Notes under the pieces: generated by a model
Databases searched by the model: none
Told to the model about the DNA's origin: nothing
The model's input: only the letters and a program-made list of their open reading frames with translations
In this document: one piece after another, positions 12,221 through 19,337 of the stretch
How positions within the stretch are numbered: the stretch's first letter is position 1
Layout: each line of letters opens with the position of its first letter
Assembly (NCBI GenBank): GCA_963823675.1
Contig: CAWGMT010000017.1
Location: forward strand, 1-29,082
DNA from: CAWGMT01 sp963823675
GTDB taxonomy: Bacteria; Planctomycetota; Planctomycetia; Isosphaerales; Isosphaeraceae
Direction of reading: 5' to 3'
DNA length: 29,082 nucleotides
Translations under genes and position numbers: made by a program

Positions 12221-12783
12221 GTGGCGCAAAAGGGCCCTCAACTCGACCGGTTGCTGCACCGCCTGGCAGATTGCCCGCCTGATTTCCTGCTCGCGCCCGA
12301 CAAGCTCGATCTCAAGGCGCTCGTCTGCGATCATTTTCGAGCGCTCGGAGTGGGGATTCCGAGTCCGCACGAACGTCGTTTCCTTGCCGCGTTGCCGAGC
12401 GAATCCGAGCGTCTGATGCTAATCGTGCTCTGGCTGGTGCGCGATGATTGGTTCCTCGATCGGCCGGAATTGGCCGACCCAACCTGGAGGTTCCTGCAAT
12501 CTGATTCGCTGGCGCAGTTGGCGAAACTGGTGCCCGCAGATGCAATCATCAATGATCCCGACAGGCGCGAAGAATTGGTTCAACTCTGTCTGAAAGGGCT
12601 CGCACTGCAGCCGGAAGGAGAATTCGCCGCGCAGGCGGCCGACCGGCTGACAACGCTCGACAGTGTGGAACGGGAGCGCGTGATCCGCCAGACTCGGGAG
12701 GCGGAAGACGCACGCGCGAAATCCGTGAGGCCATGGCCCGTAAGAGAGCCGAAGAGGCTGCCGCCCGATATTCACGCGAATGA
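12221..12783 (+). CDS. Small helical/coiled-coil protein of the central operon (one apparent frameshift)
   Basis: No family is recognised. From GTG 12221, with GGAG nine bases upstream and one base after the VWA stop, the protein is mostly helical, with segments such as 'LVCDHFRALGVGI' and 'ERLMLIVLWLVRDDWFL'. It passes into a charged coiled-coil-like end ('VERERVIRQTREAEDARA'). That frame then runs on as Pro/Arg/His-rich noise to 12922, deep inside the next gene. From about 12718 a different frame continues the charged helix ('EIREAMARKRAEEAAARYS') and stops at 12781-12783, exactly overlapping the next ATG as ATGA. One base therefore seems to be missing within CACGCGCGAAA (12711-12720), giving a protein of about 187 residues. 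A programmed -1 shift is possible, but no canonical slippery heptamer is visible. Confidence 0.7.
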
Positions 12784-14141
12784 AGCCCAGCATGTTGGAC
12801 ACGCCTCTCACCGAAGCCGACCGTTTCCCGCTGCTGACCGACCGCAGCCGAGCGATGTTGCGCCGGTTGCAACAACATGCGCACGCTCCGCGGTGGACAT
12901 ATCAATGTGGCGATCGCCTTGATGCCGCGGGACTTGCCGACGTGGAGGCGTTCGCCGCGCTTCAACGATCGCAACGGCGAGGATGGAGGTTCGGTGAAAC
13001 ACCGGCCTGGGTCCCCGATTTCATCGATCGCTGTCGGCGCGAAGTGCCGTTCTATCGTGAGCGGCTGGCCTCGGATCAGTTGCCGACATGCAACCGCGAA
13101 GACCTGCGGCGGGAACCCTGGGCGTTTGTGCCCGATTCGGCTGATGTGTCGGAGTTGATCGTTTATCGGACTTCGGGGACCAGCGGAAACCTGCTGCAGA
13201 TCCCCGCGCACCCAGTCGCGCCGGCCAGATACTTACCGCTGTTTCAGTCGGCTCTTGCGGCTCACGGCGTATCGCTCGAGGGTGGCGATCGCGTGTCGGT
13301 CATTCAGGTCGCCGCACAAGTACAGACTTATACCTTCGCCTCGGTAAGTTCATTTCTCGACGGAGCAGGCTGCGCGAAGATCAATCTCAATCCGGCCGAC
13401 TGGACCAATCACGAAGATCGCGAGCGGTTCCTCGACGATTGCTCGCCGGAGATCGTGACCAGCGACCCGTTCGCGCTGGAACAGCTTGCAGCGCTCCCGC
13501 TGCAATCGCGTCCGAAGGGGATTCTGTCATCGGCCACGCTCTTGCTACCGGCGCTGCGGGATCGCTTGCAGCGGCGCTTCGGCTGCCCGGTGATCGACGT
13601 TTATTCCATGAATGAGACCGGGCCGATCGCGTTTGCTCGCGCCGATTCCGACGCCGACGAGCACGAGATTCTGCCCCACAATTTGTTCGTGGAGATTCTG
13701 GACGAATCGGGCCGACCGGTTCCGCCGGAAAAACGCGGAGAAATCGTGGTCACGGGGGGAGTGAACCCTTTCCTGCCGCTGGTGCGATACCGGACCGGTG
13801 ATTTCGGGTCGATGTCATTTCGCGATGGGGTGCCGCGGCTCGTCGGCGTCGAGCGCCGGCGGCCCGTCGTATTTCAAAAGGCGGACGGCACGCCGGTCGT
13901 CAGTATCAGCGTGACCGTTGCGTTGTTCCAGATTCCGCTCCCGTTCTTCTCGCTGCATCAAGCGCGAGACGGTTCGTTTACGTTCCGCACTCGCTGCGAC
14001 GCGGTGGTCGAGGATGATGTTCGCCACGCCTTGATCGGCCTTTTTGGTGCGACACCGTTGCGGATCGAGCAAATTCCGTGGGAGGATGCCTGGCAGGGCA
14101 AGTCGATTCAATACTCGCGCGAAGGGGATGGATCGCCATGA
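12780..14141 (+). CDS. PaaK/CapK-like adenylate-forming ligase
   Basis: The 453-residue protein belongs to the ANL superfamily and is closest in pattern to phenylacetate-CoA ligase/CapK proteins, which activate a carboxylate with ATP and may pass it to CoA or another acceptor. Visible motifs are YRTSGTSGN (129-137, phosphate-binding loop), VYSMNETGP (274-282, the A5-type Y-x-x-x-E-T), RYRTGD (336-341, A7) and a C-terminal GKSIQYSR (440-447) carrying the likely catalytic lysine. Between A7 and the end lies 'VGVERRRPVVFQ', where many relatives have a Gly-Arg hinge. The start at 12780 overlaps the previous stop as ATGA, and its own stop overlaps the radical SAM start as ATGA. The substrate is unknown. 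The neighbours suggest a biosynthetic step served by the operon rather than phenylacetate catabolism. Confidence 0.85.
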   Translation: MKPSMLDTPLTEADRFPLLTDRSRAMLRRLQQHAHAPRWTYQCGDRLDAAGLADVEAFAALQRSQRRGWRFGETPAWVPDFIDRCRREVPFYRERLASDQLPTCNREDLRREPWAFVPDSADVSELIVYRTSGTSGNLLQIPAHPVAPARYLPLFQSALAAHGVSLEGGDRVSVIQVAAQVQTYTFASVSSFLDGAGCAKINLNPADWTNHEDRERFLDDCSPEIVTSDPFALEQLAALPLQSRPKGILSSATLLLPALRDRLQRRFGCPVIDVYSMNETGPIAFARADSDADEHEILPHNLFVEILDESGRPVPPEKRGEIVVTGGVNPFLPLVRYRTGDFGSMSFRDGVPRLVGVERRRPVVFQKADGTPVVSISVTVALFQIPLPFFSLHQARDGSFTFRTRCDAVVEDDVRHALIGLFGATPLRIEQIPWEDAWQGKSIQYSREGDGSP

Positions 14142-15106
14142 GCAGGGCCGCCGAAGAACAGGCTTTCGAACCGTCATCACGTTGCACGGATTCGGTCATC
14201 GAGGCCCCGCGGACTGGAAGCCTGTGTCACGGCGCGACGGATTGGCAAGATTGCCGCTTTTTGACCTGCAGCGTGCTGCCGGTGCGTTTCGCGTGCAACT
14301 GCCGGTGTCCATTCTGTTTCTCGAAGTCGTCGGTCAGCGCATTGCGGCACGACACCGCTCACTGGCGCCAACTCGATCTTGAACGATACTTCGAATTCGC
14401 GCGCGAGCGGGGAGCATCTCGACTGGTCATCACGGGCGGCGGCGAGCCGCTATTGCGCGTGGACGCAGTTCTCGACATCATTCGCCGCGGCAAGCCGTTT
14501 TTCGAAGAGATCGCCTGTTTCACAAACGGCAGCCTGTTGACGCGCGGCCTCGCCCAAACGCTCGCGGTCTCAGGATTGTCGTATCTTTGCTTTTCACGAC
14601 ATCACTTCGATGAGGTGCTCAATCGCAGTCTGATGGGCATCGCGGCCCCGAGCCTGGGTGGCTTCTTTGATGCGGCTGGCGGCTTGACCGTGCGAGCCAC
14701 CTGCGTAATGACTCGCGGCCACATCGACAGCCAGCAATTAGTCACGCGCTACATCGAACGGCTCGCCGAATTCGGCGTGCGGCAGTTCACATTCAAGCAC
14801 ACTTACGTTGCTTACAAGCGTTCGGTGTTCGCGGCGTCGGCGGAAGACCGTTGGGCGGCCGAGCATCGCGTCACATTCAATCCATTCGAAGGCCGAGGCG
14901 AGATCATCGGGCAACTGCCGTGGGGACCGGCAGTTCGTCGCATCGGTGAGTTTCAAGTCTGTTATTACCGCGAACCGACTCCCGCCTGGGAGAAGGAACA
15001 TAAAACATGCCGATCACTCAACCTGCTGTCAGACGGGACGGTATTCGCCTCGCTGGAGGATCAGTCGAGCCGCTTGTTTCGGCTGAACAACTCCTCGCCG
15101 CGCTGA
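14138..15106 (+). CDS. Radical SAM protein
   Basis: This 322-residue protein carries the radical SAM iron-sulfur motif CxxxCxxC as CNCRCPFC (Cys53, Cys57, Cys60), then the SAM-binding GGGEP (100-104) and a later strand 'EIACFTNGSLLT' typical of the TIM barrel. The C-terminal part has two further cysteines about 15 residues apart ('CYYREP' and 'TCRSLNLLSDG'), which might bind an auxiliary cluster or act in substrate binding. The first 50 residues also contain several cysteines. ATG 14138 is chosen because it overlaps the ligase stop as ATGA and follows GAAGGGG; an in-frame ATG at 14078 lies inside the ligase. The reaction is unknown. The downstream gene begins inside this one, 100 nt before its stop. 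Confidence 0.85.
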   Translation: MSRAAEEQAFEPSSRCTDSVIEAPRTGSLCHGATDWQDCRFLTCSVLPVRFACNCRCPFCFSKSSVSALRHDTAHWRQLDLERYFEFARERGASRLVITGGGEPLLRVDAVLDIIRRGKPFFEEIACFTNGSLLTRGLAQTLAVSGLSYLCFSRHHFDEVLNRSLMGIAAPSLGGFFDAAGGLTVRATCVMTRGHIDSQQLVTRYIERLAEFGVRQFTFKHTYVAYKRSVFAASAEDRWAAEHRVTFNPFEGRGEIIGQLPWGPAVRRIGEFQVCYYREPTPAWEKEHKTCRSLNLLSDGTVFASLEDQSSRLFRLNNSSPR

Positions 15107-16026
15107 ACGGCGAGGAAATCGAACGCTTGCGCCCGCTCTTGCCGGTCGGCTATTCGTCGGTTGCAACCGCGTATGGCGAAGCCGCTGCCGAGCTCACGGC
15201 TCGCGATCTCACCGAGCATTACACGACTGGCCTGTCGTACTTTCACGACGAATTCGTGCCGCAATTGAAATTGCGATTGACTTGGCTCGCCGGCGGCGAA
15301 TGGTACCTGACGGATCTCGATGACTTCGTGGCGTTTGCGGCCGGAAGCGACGTGGACCTGATCACTCACTTGATCGAAGCCGTTGCTGCGCGCGAGCAGA
15401 TCGTTCTTTTTCCGGGCGACTGGTTTGGGTTTTCAGTCGGTACGACACACACAGACAACATCGTCTGGCGGAGCGATTCCACCGGCCGGCTGGCCTGCCT
15501 GTGCGTTCCATCGGTTCGCAACGGCCATCTGACCGGCGAAATGATCTCGTTTCTTGAGTGTGCCTCGGCCTGCTTGCTGAACCTCAATCTGTTTCCAACG
15601 CTTGCCAGAGCGGAACGAGCTGCCGCTGCGCGCAGCCTTCGGCCACTCCTCGACAAATCAGTCTTGTCGATCAGCTTCAGCCGCGGCTTCGGCATGACCG
15701 CCTCACAACTGGGCGTTTTCCTGGTGCACCGAGACCATCCTTTCGTTCGCCGTTTCCGCGAGCAATGGTCGTGGTTTACCTACTTCTTCAACGCCCTGGC
15801 CGTGCGGACTTTCCTGCGGTTGGATCTCGCTGAATTGCAAACAGTGGATGAAGCTCGTCGGGCGTGGGCCGCTCATTGGCTCGAAACTCACGCCCTGCCG
15901 CCGATCTCAACAGGTAGCTATTACGTGAAGTCGTTCACACTGTGTGAACCCGTGCCGCCGCCACTGCAACCGCTGACTCGCGATGGCCTTGTCCGAACTC
16001 TGTCTCAAACCGCCTCAAGTCGATAG
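15007..16026 (+). CDS. Unknown protein resembling a PLP-aminotransferase fold without the PLP lysine
   Basis: The 339-residue protein is the last gene of the central operon. The segment SISFSRGFGM (221-230), followed by 'TASQLGVFLVHRDHPFV', resembles the 'S-x-S-K-G-F-G ... R-x-G' region around the PLP lysine of fold-type I aminotransferases, but the lysine position holds Arg226. The preceding 'CVPSVRNGHLTGEM' resembles the NPTG segment. If this likeness is real, the enzyme would lack normal PLP chemistry; a chance likeness cannot be excluded. ATG 15007 has AAGGA about eight bases upstream and would overlap the radical SAM gene by 100 nt. No later ATG gives a good start before the conserved-looking part. 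Downstream of the stop there is no obvious terminator. Confidence 0.6.
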   Translation: MPITQPAVRRDGIRLAGGSVEPLVSAEQLLAALNGEEIERLRPLLPVGYSSVATAYGEAAAELTARDLTEHYTTGLSYFHDEFVPQLKLRLTWLAGGEWYLTDLDDFVAFAAGSDVDLITHLIEAVAAREQIVLFPGDWFGFSVGTTHTDNIVWRSDSTGRLACLCVPSVRNGHLTGEMISFLECASACLLNLNLFPTLARAERAAAARSLRPLLDKSVLSISFSRGFGMTASQLGVFLVHRDHPFVRRFREQWSWFTYFFNALAVRTFLRLDLAELQTVDEARRAWAAHWLETHALPPISTGSYYVKSFTLCEPVPPPLQPLTRDGLVRTLSQTASSR

Positions 16027-16272
16027 ACGGCCTTGAAGGTGAAGTGTCGTTGGTGGTTACCGTCGCGACCGTCAGCATTTTCGAGCGACGGGATGTGAGC
16101 ATGATTGTTCCCCAGCGCGCGTCGGTCACATCGACCGATGCGCCCAGCGGCCCAGTGACTCCAAAAAGTGTCCCGCAATCCATACGCGCGGTATTCCCAT
16201 GGACGCACACCAGGATATCTCGTTCTGCGCAGCCGCCTCATCTGAACCGTCAAGGTGGACGGTAACCGACAT
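16005..16272 (-). pseudogene. Small hypothetical protein gene, broken by two apparent frameshifts
   Basis: No single frame is convincing here, but three successive minus-strand pieces join into a protein-like text of about 88 residues. From ATG 16272 it reads 'MSVTVHLDGSDEAAAQNEI'. After a shift near 16210 it continues 'LVCVHGNTARMDCGTLFGV' and 'GASVDVTDARWGTIML'. After a second shift near 16055 it ends 'GNHQRHFTFKAVYRLEAV' with a stop at 16005-16007. The pattern is beta-rich with no known motif. Each break fits one missing base in a CG-rich or CCTGG context, like other breaks in this window. It would lie 68 bases downstream of the zinc-ribbon gene on the same strand, and its 3' end overlaps the end of the central operon by about 20 bases. 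This is a reconstruction and could be wrong. Confidence 0.4.
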
Positions 16273-16339
16273 AACATCGACCCGCGGGCATTCTACCTAT
16301 ACCGGCGGATTCTGGGGAGACTCTGACCACGTCGCGTTT

Positions 16340-16849
16340 CTACCGTTCGAGCAGCACCACGATGGTCTCTTCGAGCGCACCAGTGAATCCCTTGACATGG
16401 GGCGTCAACATCGCTCTGACAGTCCAGCCCTGGCGGCCGAAGTGATTGAGCGCCTCTTCCAGGCGGGCCAGGTCGAAGCGGCCGTCAAATATCTTGTCGC
16501 GCGGAGTGAGCAGCTTGTACTCCTTCTGTCCGGAAGCGGGCCCGGCTTGCGCGAAGGGCGAGGATGAGTCGGACTTGTTGTCGGGCTCCGCGGAGGCTTC
16601 GGCCTTGAGGCCGCCGCTCGTTTCGGTCGAAAGCGACCAGGCCGACGCGTCCAGGCCCTCGACCTCGATGCCCTCGGTCGTCGCCACGGCTGTTGCCGAA
16701 CCGGTAGATCCAGCCGCCGAGGCGGCCTTGGCGGCGGGGGAAGAGACCGTGAAGCTGACCCCGCATTTCTTGCATTTGATTCGACTGCCGATCAGGCTCG
16801 ACGGGATCTTGCCGCGCTCGCCGCAACTCGGACACGTTACAAAAGCCAT
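16340..16849 (-). CDS. Zinc-ribbon protein with DUF4177-like C-terminal domain
   Basis: The 169-residue protein starts with a zinc ribbon: CPSCG (residues 6-10) and, about 20 residues on, CKKCG, joined by 'IPSSLIGSRIKCKK'. This is the MJ0042-type ribbon common in planctomycete proteins. An Ala/Thr/Ser-rich low-complexity linker fills roughly residues 35-105. The last ~55 residues match DUF4177: 'QKEYKLLTPRDKIFDGRFD', then 'LEEALNHFGRQGWTVRAM' and a final strand 'EETIVVLLER'. The function is unknown. No signal peptide or transmembrane helix is seen. The start is strongly supported by GGGGAGG eight bases before ATG 16849. The gene is intact. Confidence 0.85.
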   Translation of the reverse strand: MAFVTCPSCGERGKIPSSLIGSRIKCKKCGVSFTVSSPAAKAASAAGSTGSATAVATTEGIEVEGLDASAWSLSTETSGGLKAEASAEPDNKSDSSSPFAQAGPASGQKEYKLLTPRDKIFDGRFDLARLEEALNHFGRQGWTVRAMLTPHVKGFTGALEETIVVLLER

Positions 16850-17390
16850 CGTTCAAACCTCCCCTCGCATGGCCGCTGGCTTTGGCTTGGCCGCCGCCGG
16901 CCGGCATTCACGAATTGAACAGAATGACACGAATGGACTCGCGGTGCGCAGGTTCGCGACCTGGGAAACATGCATCGTGAAACGACCTGTAGCCAGGAAG
17001 CACGAAGTTCCAAATTCCGAATCTCGAAAGGGGGCATGAGAAAGTGGCATCGTGAAATGACTTACAGACCACACGCTAACGCGCTCGTGCGTCAATGCAA
17101 AGGGGGATCTGCGCGTCACTTTGAGAATTGGTCGATTGGATAGCCGGAATCGGGATCCTGCCGGGCCTTCCTGTTAGTGGCTTCGCCCGCCGCTTACAAT
17201 GGCGCTTTCGTCGGGTGTGGCGCGAGCTGGGGACCTGGTGGAATCGATTCACAACCGATCCCCGGTGCGTAACGAGGTTGTTTTCCCCGCGGCAGACAGC
17301 CCCACGCCGAGCAGGGCTTCCCTGGCGCAGTCACGGAAGTGTCGGCCGAGGTCCGAGCCCGCGCCCCTCCGTTGTCGCGAGGTCGATTCG
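16850..17390. other. Intergenic region, no gene seen
   Basis: About 540 bases lie between the divergent zinc-ribbon and CNNM-type genes. Open frames exist on both strands (for example a rightward one extending the CNNM gene to 17199), but their translations are Arg/Pro/Ser-rich and do not read like protein. Promoters for both neighbours must lie here. The stretch around 16910-17110 is more AT-rich and contains 'GAATTGAACAGAATGACACG', a typical non-coding texture. No hairpin terminator, RNA gene or repeat was recognised. Confidence 0.45.
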
Positions 17391-18698
17391 ATGCAAGGGT
17401 TTACCGGGGCTGTCCTCATCATCCTGGGATTGATCGTGGTCTACGGGCTGATCGGGATGGCGGAATTCGCCGTCGAATCCGCGCGAAGGTCGCGTCTGAA
17501 GGAATGGTCAAACCGAGGAGATCGCGGCGCTCTGGCTGCCCTCGGACTGAAGGAGAACCCCAGAAGCCTGCACTTGACCGTTCAGGCCGCGAACATCTTG
17601 CTGGCCGCGATGGCGGGCTTGTACGGCGGGAAGACGCTTGCGCCCTGGGTGAGCCAGGCGATCGCGCGGGTTCCCCTCATTGCTCCCTACTGCCACACGA
17701 TCGGGACGGGGCTGGCCGTGCTCTTGATCGCCTCGGCGACGGTTCTCCTGGGTGAAATCGTTCCCAGGCGGATCGCGGCCGTGCGACCCGAGCAGTTTGC
17801 CAGGTTCGTTTCACGGCCGCTCAAAGCGCTCGCGCTCCTGGGCCAGCCGGTGCTCGAGTTCTCGACTCAGGCAACGGATCGCCTGTTCAACACCCTCGGG
17901 CTGCGTTCCACGCTCGAGCCGCCGGTGACACAGGAACAGATCCAGGTTCTGATTCACGAAGGGACCAAAGCGGGCGTCTTCGAGGAAGAAGAGCACGAGC
18001 TCCTCAAGCGCGTCTTTCGCTTCTCCGATCGCCTGCGCGCAGCCTCATGACCCCGCGCAACGAAGTCGTCTGGATCGACCTGGCGGATTCTCCCGACGAC
18101 ATCCGCCAGAAAGTCGTGGCAAGTCCTCATGCACAATTCCCCGTTTGTGACGGGAGCCTCGATAACCTGCTGGGTGTCGTGCAGATCAAGGATCTCCTGA
18201 TCGAGCGCCAGAGCGTCGAGCCGTTTCGCCTCAAGGGGCGATTGGCGATGCCGCTCTTCATTTATGGCGGAACGCGCGGACTCAAGATCCTGGAGATGTT
18301 CAAGAAATCGGGGACTCGCCTGGCCGTGATCCTCGACGAGTATGGCACGGTCGAGGGCCTGATGACGCTCACCGACATCCTGGAAGCCATTGTCGGCGAC
18401 ATGCCGGCGAGCGCCCTCGAGGCTGAGCCCACGGCCGTCGAGCGCGCGGACGGATCCTGGCTCCTCGACGGCCGCATGGCGCTGGAGGAATTCTGGGATC
18501 GCTTCGCCTTGCCGCCGATGCCGCAAGAAGAGTTCCATACGCTGGCCGGGCTCGTGGTCCACGAGCTCGGTCACATTCCCCGCATTGCCGAGGGTTTCCA
18601 ACGATGGGATCTCTACTTCGAGGTTGTTGACATGGATGGCAAGCGCGTTCGACCGCATTCTGGTGAAACGGCTCGATCAGAAGGAAACGGTATCGTGA
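17391..18698 (+). pseudogene. CNNM/CorC-type membrane protein (DUF21-CBS-CorC_HlyC), two apparent frameshifts
   Basis: Joined across two breaks, the gene encodes a ~436-residue CNNM/HlyC/CorC family inner-membrane protein; relatives are linked to magnesium or cobalt efflux. ATG 17391 follows GAGG by eight bases. The first ~200 residues are the DUF21 domain with hydrophobic segments (AVLIILGLIVVYGLIGMAEF, LAVLLIASATVLLGEIVPRR). A CBS pair follows, recognisable from 'SLMTPRNEVVWIDL', 'DNLLGVVQIKDLL' and 'LAVILDEYGTVEGLMTLTDI'. The C-terminal CorC_HlyC domain has 'FHTLAGLVVHELGHIPRIAE'. The first frame ends at 18050 as '...FSDRLRAAS', but the family text continues from 18047 in another frame, implying one missing base in CTGCGCGC near 18030. 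Near 18648 an extra T gives a false tail ending at 18733; the likely end is 'DRILVKRLDQKETVS' with a stop at 18696-18698. Confidence 0.85.
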
Positions 18699-18717
18699 AC
18701 GGGAAGTGGCGGCTGAT

Positions 18718-19337
18718 TCATGTCGCGCCGTAGATGCGCGGCAAGAAGAACCACCAGTACCAGCCATAGAGCCCGATCCAGTAGATGCTGACCAGGATCA
18801 CGAGCAGCCGATCGAGCGGGCGGTTCGAGCACATCGGAAACAACGTTCGGGCGGCTCGGCCAAGCGCAACGTGCGCTCCGGCAACGATGAAGGGCGAGAG
18901 CAAGATTCGTTCGAGCCGGGCCGGAGGCGTCCACACCAAGATTCGAGCCAGCGGAATTCGCAGTTGATAGGCTTCGAGGACGAAGACGCGAAAGGGGAGC
19001 CCGGATTCCGGTCCCCAGAGTAAGCCGCGCGCTCCGTGGGCTTCGAGGTAACCAGACGCCCTGACCAACATGGTGGCGCGGAAGCCGGGAAGAGCCGACC
19101 AGAATCGTTCGAGCCAGATGGCAGCGGTTCCCTGGTCCAGGCTGAGCAGCCCATAAAGCAAGCAAGCGGCCGCCATCGCCCCCAGGACCACGCCGAGAGC
19201 CGCCACGCAGCGCGGCGGAAAGAGGCGATTGCGATATAGCTGAGCAGGACGTCCGGGACCAAGAAAAACCAGGTACCCTCCAGGAACCCCCAGACCGCTC
19301 CCAAGATGAAGGCGGACGACCAGGTGGGCCGCTTCAT
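18718..19337 (-). pseudogene. Polytopic membrane protein of unknown function (one apparent frameshift)
   Basis: From ATG 19337, which overlaps the ligase stop as ATGA, the protein begins 'SSAFILGAVWGFLEGTWFF' and 'VPDVLLSYIAIASF', then the frame turns to Ser/Arg/Pro noise. A second frame from about 19210 restores a membrane protein: 'ALGVVLGAMAAACLLYGLL', an amphipathic loop, 'LPFRVFVLEAYQLRIPLA', 'LSPFIVAGAHVALG', and a final Trp-rich helix 'IYWIGLYGWYWWFF'. One missing base in CGCCGCGCTGCG near 19212 explains it. The joined protein has about 206 residues and perhaps four to five transmembrane helices. I do not recognise the family; a loose likeness to small DedA-type proteins is not enough to name it. 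It shares a transcript with the ligase and ends 20 bases from the convergent CNNM gene. Confidence 0.65.

Noticed and set aside
12708..12722. Programmed -1 ribosomal frameshift site
   Set aside because: No canonical slippery heptamer or obvious downstream stimulatory hairpin; similar one-base breaks occur across the window, so an indel is simpler.
12783..12922. Extension of the small operon protein to 12922
   Set aside because: The text there is His/Arg/Pro-rich and overlaps the ligase N-terminus; the alternative frame with the ATGA junction is better.
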